Source of the DNA: an uncultured Phascolarctobacterium sp.
GTDB lineage: Bacteria > Bacillota > Negativicutes > Acidaminococcales > Acidaminococcaceae
Direction of reading: 5' to 3'
Assembly: GCF_937920985.1 (NCBI RefSeq)
Contig: NZ_CALDXR010000065.1
Coordinates: 1 to 26,690, forward strand
DNA length: 26,690 nt
In this document: positions 1 to 7,500 of the stretch, one piece after another
Numbering within the stretch: position 1 is the stretch's first letter
Layout of the letters: each line of letters starts with the position of its first letter
The notes under the pieces: model-generated
What the model was told of the DNA's origin: nothing
The model's input: the letters and a program-made list of their open reading frames with translations, nothing else
Database searches by the model: none
Made by a program: the position numbers and the translations under genes

Positions 1-46
1 ATCGCGTCGACTTGTATATAATACCATGTGACCTGCATTATGTCAA
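1..46 (-). promoter_or_regulatory. Strong sigma-A promoter reading off the left edge
   Basis: On the minus strand TTGACA (41-46) is followed after exactly 17 nt by TATTAT (18-23), which is preceded by TGG as in an extended -10. A-rich sequence upstream (47-70) could act as an UP element. Transcription would leave the window to the left. The gene it serves cannot be seen; a promoter this strong would suit a stable RNA or ribosomal operon, which is only inference. Confidence 0.6.
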
Positions 47-301
47 CACCTTTTTGTTACTTTTTTAACATTTTTTCGTGATACACGTGGCTCAGTATTC
101 AAACGAAGTATCATGTATACACGCTTTAAAGCACCTAAAATTTCTTCAAAAAATCTCAAAAAAAGTTAAATTTTCTACCGAAAAACGGTAAAAAGCGCGT
201 AAAAAAATCACTTTCTCCCGAAAAATTTTAGAGATTTTTTTCTTTCTCAGCAGCAAATTTCCTGCTTGTTTTTTCCGGCATTTTTCACTATTATCGACGA
301 A
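47..301. other. AT-rich non-coding stretch
   Basis: No credible gene is visible here; the only open frames are short and shadow-like. The sequence has many A and T runs and two short perfect palindromes, TGTATACA (114-121) and GCTTTAAAGC (123-132). It lies between a terminator on its right and a promoter firing leftwards, so it probably serves as upstream sequence for the gene beyond the left edge. Confidence 0.4.
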
Positions 302-334
302 AACGTAAAAATGCGCTCTGCTTTCGCAGAGCGC
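302..334 (-). terminator. Intrinsic terminator of the SCIFF maturase gene
   Basis: On the minus strand a perfect 9-bp stem (arms 326-334 and 313-321) closes a GAAA tetraloop and is followed by a U-rich tract at 303-312. It sits 15 nt after the maturase stop codon. Confidence 0.9.
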
Positions 335-349
335 ACTAGTAAAAAGCTA

Positions 350-1747
350 TTATTTTTCGTAAGTGAAATTGTTGATATGCGGACGCAGGTCCTCACCTTC
401 CTGTGCTTCTGCAGACAAAACAGCCTGAACAACGATAGCATTCTCCAGACGTTTCTTTTGCAGGCGACAGCCATACTCATAAGGCTTGGTAATATCGCCG
501 TTAATTAAATCCGCATTGGCGTGGCAGCCACCGCTGCAGAAGAAGCGTGCCCAGCATTTGCTGCACTCCGGCTTAGTAAGAACATGGGTATGACGGAACT
601 TCTGCACCATCTCAGGTGTAACAATACCGGTATCCAAGGTACCCATCTTATATTGTTCACGGCCTACAAACTGATGGCACGGATAAATATCGCCATCAGC
701 AGTAATGCAATAGTATTCATGACCTGCACCGCAGCCTGCCAAGCGCTTAGCTACGCACGGACCGTTATCAAGTGCTACATTGAAATGGAAGAAGTCAAAG
801 GGATTGCCTTCACGACGACGCTCCAGATATGCACGCGCCAGCTTATCGTATTCATCGAAAATTACCGGCAAATCTTCCTCGGTCAATACCCAGGGTTCAT
901 CAATGCCTACTACGGGCTCTACGGAAATCTCCTTGCCAACCTTAGTCATATCCAGCACATCCTCACAGAAATGGGTGCTGAAATGGGTATAGGTTCCGCG
1001 CAGATAGTAGTTTTTGCCCTCACGGCTGTCAATTACCTTCTTAAAGCCGCGTACAGCTGCATCATAGCTGCCGGCTTTATTCGGGAACGGACGCATAGCA
1101 TCATGAGTTTCCTTCTTGCCATCCAGACTCAGAACCAGCATAACGCGGTTATCATTGAGGAATTTGATATTATCATCATTCAAAAGAGTACCGTTGGTAG
1201 TAAGCGTCAGCTTAATATTCTTGCCTGTTTCTTTTTCACGACGGCGTACATATTCGGTGATATGCACAACAACCGGCCAGTTCATCAGCGGTTCACCGCC
1301 GAACATATCCAGCTCCAGGTTATGGCGCTTCTTGCTGCCTTCAATAGCAAACTCGATAGCCTTTTCCGCCGTTTCCTTGCTCATGAGCTGACGGCAGCCA
1401 CCAAAGGAACCTGTGTCGGCAAAACAGTAACCGCAACGCAGATTACAGTCATGCGTTACAAGCAGGCACAGAGATTTAACAATAGGCTTTTCGGCAAAGG
1501 TCGGCGGCACATCAAAGGAAGGGCTGAAAAGCAGACCTTCATCCTGCAGGCCGTGCATTTCTTCCAATGCATCGCGCAAATCCTCTTCGCTGTATTTATC
1601 CTTCAAAGCAGCCATAGCCTCAGCATCGTTGCTGCCATCATAATAATCGAGTAAATCGTAAATAACATCGTCTACAAGATGAACGGCACCGCTGTTGATA
1701 TCCAGCACAGCCATATTATCATCAAGACGCATTTTATGTATCAGCAT
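350..1747 (-). CDS. Radical SAM/SPASM SCIFF ranthipeptide maturase
   Basis: This 465-residue enzyme would install a thioether cross-link in the SCIFF precursor encoded just upstream. The radical SAM cluster motif CNLRCGYC gives C101, C105 and C108, followed by the GGEP motif near residue 150. The C-terminal SPASM region carries C331, C339, C347, C357, C395, C398, C404, C408 and C427, ligands for auxiliary [4Fe-4S] clusters. The N-terminal part (NSGAVHLVDDVIYD) is typical of SCIFF maturases and probably belongs to the peptide-recognition region. The frame is open to 1900, but that would overlap the precursor gene; I chose the ATG at 1747, which has an AAAGG Shine-Dalgarno 8-10 nt upstream and starts at the conserved N terminus. 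A terminator follows directly. CteB of Clostridium thermocellum is the characterised relative. Family assignment is very likely; the modified product is inferred. Confidence 0.93.
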   Translation of the reverse strand: MLIHKMRLDDNMAVLDINSGAVHLVDDVIYDLLDYYDGSNDAEAMAALKDKYSEEDLRDALEEMHGLQDEGLLFSPSFDVPPTFAEKPIVKSLCLLVTHDCNLRCGYCFADTGSFGGCRQLMSKETAEKAIEFAIEGSKKRHNLELDMFGGEPLMNWPVVVHITEYVRRREKETGKNIKLTLTTNGTLLNDDNIKFLNDNRVMLVLSLDGKKETHDAMRPFPNKAGSYDAAVRGFKKVIDSREGKNYYLRGTYTHFSTHFCEDVLDMTKVGKEISVEPVVGIDEPWVLTEEDLPVIFDEYDKLARAYLERRREGNPFDFFHFNVALDNGPCVAKRLAGCGAGHEYYCITADGDIYPCHQFVGREQYKMGTLDTGIVTPEMVQKFRHTHVLTKPECSKCWARFFCSGGCHANADLINGDITKPYEYGCRLQKKRLENAIVVQAVLSAEAQEGEDLRPHINNFTYEK

Positions 1748-1783
1748 GTATTCCAACCTTTCTTTTTGCATAGATAGTAAAAC

Positions 1784-1808
1784 AGCCCCCTGCACCAGAC
1801 AGGGAGCT
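1784..1808 (-). terminator. Intercistronic hairpin between SCIFF precursor and maturase
   Basis: On the minus strand a 9-bp stem (arms 1800-1808 and 1784-1792, one G-T pair) encloses a 7-nt loop and is followed by GTTTTAC. It stands in the 77-nt gap between the precursor stop and the maturase start. The U tract is short, so partial termination or mRNA stabilisation is more likely than full termination. Either would give more precursor than enzyme, as expected for a substrate and catalyst pair. Confidence 0.65.
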
Positions 1809-1824
1809 GCATTAAGCTCAGATA

Positions 1825-1971
1825 TTATTTGCAGTGTTCGCAAACCTGGTTGCCAACGGTGCAGGAAGTTTTGCAAGCGGATTGGCAGGAAGCCGGGCAC
1901 TCGCCGCAGCCACCGGTACGCAGAGTTTTGTTCAGCATTGCTTTATTAACAGTTTTGATGTGTTTACGCAT
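1825..1971 (-). CDS. SCIFF ranthipeptide precursor (seven-Cys variant)
   Basis: This 48-residue peptide belongs to the SCIFF family (six cysteines in forty-five residues), substrate of the adjacent radical SAM enzyme. It has the conserved basic N terminus MRKHIKTVNK and the core GGCGECPASCQSACKTSC. Cysteines are at 22, 25, 29, 33, 37 and 44, plus an extra one at 47 in the tail CEHCK. In the characterised homologue CteA a thioether joins Cys32 to Thr37; the equivalent pair here is Cys33 and Thr38 (inferred by alignment). The start is fixed by a GGAGG Shine-Dalgarno 8 nt upstream and by family length. The maturase gene follows after 77 nt with a hairpin in between. No dedicated protease or exporter lies next to it, so the fate and role of the mature peptide are unknown. 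Confidence 0.93.
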   Translation of the reverse strand: MRKHIKTVNKAMLNKTLRTGGCGECPASCQSACKTSCTVGNQVCEHCK

Positions 1972-2009
1972 AACGATTACCTCCAAAAAAATATATTATT
2001 ACTTGTTTT

Positions 2010-2038
2010 ATTTTACCTTGTTTTTGCCTATTTTGCAA
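2010..2038 (-). promoter_or_regulatory. Promoter of the SCIFF precursor gene
   Basis: On the minus strand TTGCAA (2033-2038) and TAAAAT (2010-2015) are separated by 17 nt. The predicted start near 2003 gives a leader of about 30 nt before the precursor ATG. Confidence 0.65.
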
Positions 2039-2265
2039 GGATTTTTTTAAATTGCTCATTTGCAAATACTATTTCGCGACCTATATTCTTCCATTGCATT
2101 AGCTGTTTTATTATAGCCTGTTCATACGCTTTTATCCATACAACACCAGTCAGAAAATCATTGCAACACGCGGATAGAAATAATTTAATATTATTTTCTG
2201 CTATTTGCTACCCAACCTCAATAATGTATAGTCATGCATTCATAGTAAAATTTCATTGTATATGC
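2039..2265. other. AT-rich intergenic region between divergent genes
   Basis: This region separates the SCIFF operon from the redox operon. Apart from the two flanking promoters no gene, RNA or convincing operator is visible; there is only an imperfect AT-only inverted repeat around 2175-2200. Confidence 0.4.
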
Positions 2266-2271
2266 TAGAAT
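2263..2271 (+). promoter_or_regulatory. Candidate extended -10 promoter of the redox operon
   Basis: TGCTAGAAT contains the extended -10 element TGn followed by TAGAAT (2266-2271). No good -35 box is seen. The predicted start near 2278 would give a leader of about 27 nt, with a GGAGG just before the ATG at 2305. Confidence 0.4.
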
Positions 2272-2304
2272 ATTCTTAGTAATTATATAGGAGGTCTGCT
2301 TGCT

Positions 2305-2436
2305 ATGAAAATAACACGTATTTTAATCCTTCTGAGCGCTGCCGCCATGCTGACGTATGGTATCTGCAACAGAGAATATCTTGCCGTCTGGCGCAAGGCA
2401 GCGACAATTTGTCTGGAGTGTATCGGCATTGGTTAA
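2305..2436 (+). CDS. CD1871A-family CXXC motif small membrane protein
   Basis: This 43-residue protein has a hydrophobic N-terminal segment (about residues 5-19, ILILLSAAAMLTYG) and ends in ICLECIGIG, the CXXC signature of the CD1871A family known from Clostridium difficile and relatives. AGGAGG lies upstream of the ATG at suitable distance. The two cysteines, C36 and C39, would lie at or near the membrane surface and could form a redox-active dithiol. The next gene begins inside its last codons (overlap 2429-2436), so the two are probably translationally coupled. The gene sits in front of a polyferredoxin and a thioredoxin lipoprotein, which suggests a role in passing electrons or thiols. 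The biochemical function of the family is not known to me. Confidence 0.85.
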   Translation: MKITRILILLSAAAMLTYGICNREYLAVWRKAATICLECIGIG

Positions 2437-3247
2437 ACGTAAGCTTGTACAAATTTGCACCGCCCTCCTATATAACGGCAATATTGCAGGCTTTACCAAT
2501 GGCAACATCTGGAAGGGCAGCAGCAAGAATATCTGCCTGCCGGGGTTAAACTGCTATTCCTGCCCCGGAGCCTTGGGCGCCTGCCCGCTTGGTTCGCTGC
2601 AAAGCTCGCTCAGCGGTGTATTTTTGCGCATTCCCTTCTATGTGCTGGGCTTCATTCTGCTCTTTGCGTTAATCTTTGCGCGTCTTATCTGCGGCTGGGG
2701 CTGTCCCTTCGGCCTCGTGCAGGAATTGCTCTACAAAATTCCTACGCCTAAGCTGCAGCGCAACCGCTTTACCTATCTGCTCAGCTATCTGAAATATTTT
2801 ATTGCGCTGATTTTTCTCATTATTTTGCCCTTAGCCTTTTATCATTTCACCGGCAGCGGCGTACCTGCCTTCTGCAAATTTATCTGTCCCGCAGGTACGC
2901 TGGAGGCTGCTCTGCCTCTGGCATTTTTCAAGCCGCAGCTTTGTGAGCTTTTGGGCCAGCTGTTTATCTGGAAGCTGGCACTGCTGTGCCTTACTGTGCT
3001 GGCAGCCATCTTCATCTATCGCCCCTTCTGCCGCTTTATCTGCCCTTTAGGTGCCATCTATGGGCTTTTTAATAAACTATCCCTCTTTGGCATGAAGGTT
3101 AACCACGTCAAGTGCATCAACTGCAACCTCTGTATGGAGCACTGCAAGATGGATTGTCAGCATGTAGGTGACAGTGAATGCATCGCCTGCGGTGAATGCC
3201 GCAGCGTCTGCCCGGTAAAGGCCATTTCCATTGGCAAAAAGTTTTAA
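2429..3247 (+). CDS. NapH-like membrane polyferredoxin (4Fe-4S protein)
   Basis: This 272-residue integral membrane iron-sulfur protein resembles NapH and YccM. Membrane segments lie at about residues 66-88, 118-138 and 178-198. CxxxCP motifs sit at their ends (C88GWGCP, C149KFICP, C201RFICP), and the N-terminal loop has C42YSCPGALGACP. The C-terminal cytoplasmic part holds two ferredoxin motifs, C229/C232/C235/C239 and C251/C254/C257/C261. An ATG-initiated frame begins at 2357, but it would run far inside the preceding gene. I chose the TTG at 2429, which gives the family N terminus (VKRKLVQ), has GGAG 10 nt upstream and overlaps the preceding stop by 8 nt. Such proteins carry electrons between cytoplasmic donors and membrane or external acceptors. 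With a thioredoxin lipoprotein next door the acceptor could be an extracytoplasmic dithiol, which is inference. Confidence 0.85.
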   Translation: MVKRKLVQICTALLYNGNIAGFTNGNIWKGSSKNICLPGLNCYSCPGALGACPLGSLQSSLSGVFLRIPFYVLGFILLFALIFARLICGWGCPFGLVQELLYKIPTPKLQRNRFTYLLSYLKYFIALIFLIILPLAFYHFTGSGVPAFCKFICPAGTLEAALPLAFFKPQLCELLGQLFIWKLALLCLTVLAAIFIYRPFCRFICPLGAIYGLFNKLSLFGMKVNHVKCINCNLCMEHCKMDCQHVGDSECIACGECRSVCPVKAISIGKKF

Positions 3248-3289
3248 TTTAAATATACCATTTTCTCTTATCCTTATAAGGAGGTCAAT

Positions 3290-3823
3290 ATGAAAAAATT
3301 TCTGCTAACCTTATCTATGACTGCACTTTTATTATTTACTGCAGGCTGCAGCTGTCCCTTCTCCGATAAAACTGCCGACAGCAAACCGCAGATGAGCACT
3401 GCGAAGGCCTCATCTGCTGAAGTCGCACCTGATTTCAGCTACAAAGAGTTAGGCAGTGGCAAAACCATGCGTCTGAGCGATTTAAAGGGCAAACCTGTCT
3501 TCATCAACTTTTGGGCGACCTGGTGCCCTCCCTGTGTCGGCGAGCTGCCTCATATTGAAAAGAAATACGCCGAATACAAAGACAAAATGCATTTTGTTAT
3601 TCTCAGCGTAGATGATAACGAACAGGATCCTGCTCGTTTCATCCAAAGCAAGGGCTACACCTTCCCCGCTGCTTACGGTGATCATCAGGCACTCGGACGT
3701 GCCTACGGCATTGACGCTATTCCGGCGTCCTACATCATCAGCGCCGACGGACATATAATTGCACGCATAGTCGGCAGCATGAACGAGTCTTCCCTCGACG
3801 CTTTCCTGCAGAAGGCCTTCTAA
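3290..3823 (+). CDS. TlpA-like thioredoxin-fold lipoprotein
   Basis: This 177-residue protein is anchored outside the inner membrane: a lipoprotein signal ends in FTAGC with Cys20 as the lipidated residue. The mature part has a TlpA/ResA-type thioredoxin fold (about 45-175) with the active site WATWC79-PPC82 and the cis-proline region AIPASYI. The family reduces or exchanges disulfides in the periplasm, for example in cytochrome c maturation, although no cytochrome gene is nearby. It follows the polyferredoxin gene after 42 nt with a GGAGG site and shares its operon. Together with the upstream CXXC peptide this suggests a route bringing reducing power to exported thiols. Direct reduction of substrates rather than oxidation is an inference from family and context. 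Confidence 0.9.
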   Translation: MKKFLLTLSMTALLLFTAGCSCPFSDKTADSKPQMSTAKASSAEVAPDFSYKELGSGKTMRLSDLKGKPVFINFWATWCPPCVGELPHIEKKYAEYKDKMHFVILSVDDNEQDPARFIQSKGYTFPAAYGDHQALGRAYGIDAIPASYIISADGHIIARIVGSMNESSLDAFLQKAF

Positions 3824-3830
3824 AAAGCTA

Positions 3831-3877
3831 AAAGCAGTCCCGCAACCTTTTTATAAGATTGCAAGGACTGCTTTTTT
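3831..3877. terminator. Bidirectional terminator between tlpA-like gene and bioY
   Basis: An 8-bp perfect stem (3833-3840 with 3865-3872), with an inner 4-bp stem, is flanked by AAAA on the left and TTTTTT on the right. It can end the plus-strand redox operon and, read the other way, the convergent bioY transcript. Confidence 0.85.
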
Positions 3878-4427
3878 ATACCTTCAGCCATATGCCGGCC
3901 TTATAACCGCGCACACCCAGCATAGCCGCACCAATGCAGAGCACAACATCAGGGATAACCTGCAGAATACCGCAGTACCAGATAACTGCCCACACGGAAA
4001 TCGGTGCATTGATTATATAATTGGATACTACATAGAACCACACGAGTCCAAACAGATAAACAATGAACATACCGGCAAGATTTGCTTCCAACAGGCTACG
4101 GAAATTAATTTGATTAGCCTTGCGTGCCCAGGCACCGTTTACCCATGCCTGCACGATAAAGCCCAGAAGATAACCGAAGGTCGGCTGCGCAATATAACCG
4201 GGGCCGCCGCCTGATGCAAAAACCGGAATACCAACTAAGCCCATAACAACATAGGTGCCGACGGCAATTGCACCCAGACGCGGTCCGAGCAGCAACCCGG
4301 CCAATAAAGTAAACAAAAACTGCAGTGTATAGACATCGGTGCCTACCGGAATTTTAATAAACGTTCCTACAGTAATAAGCGCAATAAACAATGCGCATAA
4401 AATCAGTTCCTTCGTACTCAAATGCAT
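3876..4427 (-). CDS. bioY: BioY biotin ECF transporter substrate-binding subunit
   Basis: This 183-residue membrane protein is the S component of an energy-coupling-factor transporter for biotin. It has about six hydrophobic segments and the BioY signature (VFASGGGPGYIAQPTFGYLLGF) around residues 68-90, which forms part of the biotin pocket. Many firmicute BioY proteins share a general EcfA/EcfT module encoded elsewhere, and none lies in this window. The gene is monocistronic, with its own promoter, a BirA-type operator and a shared terminator downstream. With bioB at 15086-16075 it would belong to a small biotin regulon. A GGAGG-like site (GGAGGCG) precedes the ATG. Confidence 0.95.
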   Translation of the reverse strand: MHLSTKELILCALFIALITVGTFIKIPVGTDVYTLQFLFTLLAGLLLGPRLGAIAVGTYVVMGLVGIPVFASGGGPGYIAQPTFGYLLGFIVQAWVNGAWARKANQINFRSLLEANLAGMFIVYLFGLVWFYVVSNYIINAPISVWAVIWYCGILQVIPDVVLCIGAAMLGVRGYKAGIWLKV

Positions 4428-4447
4428 ATTTTACGCCTCCAAAGCTT

Positions 4448-4465
4448 CTGTAACCTCTGTTACAG
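4448..4465. promoter_or_regulatory. Perfect inverted repeat in the bioY leader
   Basis: CTGTAAC and GTTACAG form a perfect 7-bp inverted repeat with a 4-nt centre. It lies just downstream of the predicted bioY transcription start and upstream of the Shine-Dalgarno. It could be a second operator or a small leader hairpin; its sequence is not a canonical BirA half-site. Confidence 0.4.
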
Positions 4466-4477
4466 TTCATAGTTTAT

Positions 4478-4506
4478 AGGATACGCCAGTTTTTATTTAT
4501 TGTCAA
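4478..4506 (-). promoter_or_regulatory. bioY promoter
   Basis: On the minus strand a consensus TTGACA (4501-4506) is followed after 17 nt by TATCCT (4478-4483). The -35 box is part of the right half of the BirA-type operator. Confidence 0.7.
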
Positions 4507-4530
4507 CCTATTTTATTTTTGCGGTTAACA
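4501..4530. promoter_or_regulatory. BirA-type biotin operator of bioY
   Basis: On the minus strand TGTTAACC and GGTTGACA form an inverted repeat with one mismatch and a 14-nt spacer, matching the BirA operator layout known in firmicutes. One half overlaps the -35 box, so bound BirA would block RNA polymerase when biotin is plentiful. Confidence 0.7.
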
Positions 4531-4535
4531 TTACT

Positions 4536-4568
4536 TGCAAAAGAAAAGGGAGGCAATCGTCTCCCTTT
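4536..4568 (-). terminator. Terminator of the autotransporter gene
   Basis: On the minus strand an 8-bp stem (4561-4568 with 4545-4552) and 8-nt loop is followed by a TTTTCTTTTG tract. It lies 27 nt past the autotransporter stop and only a few bases before the bioY operator. Confidence 0.8.
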
Positions 4569-4594
4569 AAAACTAGATCAAAACTAACATCTGC

Positions 4595-7500
4595 TTAGAA
4601 CGAATATCTTACACCAAAGTTATAGCGCCACTTAGTCTGAATATCACCACCAAAGGTCTTTTCCAAATCGGCGTAGACGTAAGTGTTATTATTGAATTTT
4701 ACATTTCCACCAACGCTCAATTCATACCAAGAATCTTTCAAATTGGAGATATCCTTATAAGTTTTTCCGTACTTATCTGTAATGGAGAATACGTTATCAT
4801 CACCAAAATCATGCACTGCGCTAATAGAAGCAAAGATATTACTATTTTTAAACTCCTTGCCCACAGTCAGTCCTGCACGCGCAGTCAAGCTACTGATACC
4901 ATCCTGCTTAACTCTAGAGCCATCGCTCAAAGAATAGCTTGCAGAGCTTGTAGTACCGTAAGTAAGTTCTGCTTCTGGCTGCAGATAGAAATCATGCTTC
5001 ATAGAAATACGTCTGCCATATTCCATGCTTAAACTGCTACCCCAGTTATGGTAATCTCCTGTAATTTTATTACCAGTGCCAGCAGCATAACTTGTCAGTT
5101 CACTCTTTAATCTGCTATGGCGTGCCACAACGTCAAAATAATGGCCTTTTTCTCCCAAGTAACTACCATACAAGGCTAAACCAATACTGTTATTATCAGC
5201 TTTGCCTTGTTTAGCATAATTCGTTTTGCCATCATAAGAAGTAACCGCAGCACCAACAAACCACTTACTACCATCATCCTGCAACAATTGCTTGTCATAG
5301 CCAATCTGGAAAGCATTATACTGGTTATTCAAGCCATATTTTCCGCTCTCCTCTTTGCCATGGAAAGTACGTGCCCACAAGCCGTTTTCCTCTGTGCTCA
5401 TACGTAAATCACCCAAGCGTTTTTGCAGATTATTATACTCATCACGCCATCTATAATAGTTATTGATAGCATTAGCGCGAGTATTGTAAGTCAAATGAGA
5501 CAGCACAGGCGCAGGCGTTGGATTGGGGTCCGGTGTCGGGTTTGGATTCGGGTCTGGATCGGGATCAGGCGTCGGATTTGGATTCGGGTCTGGATCGGGC
5601 GTCGGATTTGGATTCGGGTCTGGATCGGGCGTCGGGTTTGGATTTGGATCTGGATTGGGCGTCGGGTCCGGATTTGGATCTGGGTTCGGCGTCGGGTTTG
5701 GATTGGGATCCGGTGTCGGATCGGGCGTACTACCAGTAAGTTTGATATCTGTTACTTTCCAATAATTAACTCCTCCAAGATTCTCATTAGTTAATGTTGG
5801 TGTGTAATTATAAGCACCTGCATCAAAAGGATTGATAGTAAAATTGAGTTTATAACCACCGTTTATTTCAGAAGAATCACTAATTAATTCTAAAGGATTT
5901 ATTTTCGTTCCTTCCGCTAGTAAAAAATCAGATGTATCAGGATTTAATACAATTGTATGATGAGCATCCTGAGTATCATTTTTATCAATAGAAATTATTC
6001 CATATTTTATATCCCCACTTCCTTTTTCAACTTGATGAATATCAAATTTAATAATGCCATCATCTCCTGAGAAGTTTCTAAACATATGTATATTCCCTAG
6101 TGGTACATACATAATTCCGCCATTATGCAAATTAATTTTGTGATCCTTAACTATCGTGTAATTTTTTGATTCTAATTTCCACAACGCTCCATTTGAAATA
6201 TTCACTTCAGAATCTGTGGAAAATCCATTTAATTCTCCATTGAAATAAGATTGTTCATTAGTTAAATTAACTTTAGCACTACCTGTTCCTCCATAATCAG
6301 AAGCCGCAATATTTCCTGCAATCTTTACAACACCATTACCATCTTTATTAACATTTAATTTTGTAGTCGTATCTCTGTAAGAAATAAGATGTACTGTATT
6401 ACCCTTTCCATTTATATTTAAATTTTTAACATTCAAACTGCCACCAGAAATTTCTACATCATTAGCATTGAGTAACTCTAAATCAGTTTCACAACTATAT
6501 GCTTTATACTTATCTGTAGAAATCTCTGGTACGTCTAATACAGTTTGTCTTAGTTCAACATTTTTCGCTTGTATTGATTTTGCTTTAACATTAGCAGCAG
6601 AAGCTTCAAATCGCGAAGTACTTATCTTTCCTCCCACATTTAATTCATTACTCGTATAAACGCTGTTACTTATAATATCATTTCCAATGTTCAAAACAGA
6701 GGAATTGGTAATTTGTTCAGCCTCAATATTGTTTGCAACTTCCATAGAAGCTTCATTCTTTACACCAGTATTAGTTTTTATATCACCTGCTGTAAATGTT
6801 CCTTTATTTTTGATAGAATAATTTGTTACACTACCTTCTATCGAAATTTTTCCACCAACCTTAAACGTACCATCTTGTATGTCAATAGAATCAATAAAAT
6901 CCTTATTGTAATATAATTCATTAACATTATCTTTATTAGTTAAATTAATATTAACATCCTTCTCTACTACAAAATATACATCAAGAGGATCATAGTTTCT
7001 TACATTATTAGTTATTGCCGTAAATTTAACTTTTCCATCACTACCACAGTCACTAATATTTAAATTACCTTTTAATATCATAGTGGCTTGATTGTTAATA
7101 CCAACACTGGTTCCTCCATCATGATTAATCAGATTAATATTAGTGTCTCCATTTCCCTTAATATAATACCTATTAGCAATACCAAAGACCTTGTATCCAT
7201 TTGTATTTTCAGCATTAATATTAAGGTTCTTATTAAATTCAAACCAACTGCTTCTATCACTATAACCAACGCAATAGTTATCCAGACCATAAACTAAATT
7301 TTTACCTTTAACGTCTAAACTTACATTTTGGTTAAATTTGAAAGTTTTAGCATCATTATATTCTATGCCAGTTGTATAATCACCATAAAAATCTTCATAC
7401 TCTGAATCAGTAATATCTCTGTCATTCCTTACAATAATCTTGATATCACCTTCCCCTAAAAAACTAGCTCCACGCACACCAACAACAGTAGGCAGATACT

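Noticed and set aside
521..1654. Long plus-strand open frame opposite the SCIFF maturase
   Set aside because: It is the antisense shadow of a well-conserved radical SAM gene and has no family features or Shine-Dalgarno.
1834..2268. Plus-strand open frame across the SCIFF gene and the intergenic region
   Set aside because: It is antisense to the SCIFF precursor, whose motif and ribosome binding site are clear, and its remainder is AT-rich promoter sequence.
5515..5735. Possible CRISPR-like array
   Set aside because: The repeats are short, degenerate, in frame and without unique spacers; they encode the protein linker.
5423..5794. Plus-strand frames of Trp-Ile-Arg-Val or Gly-Phe-Gly-Ser repeats
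   Set aside because: These are translations of the opposite strand of the Pro-Asp/Asn linker repeat of the autotransporter.
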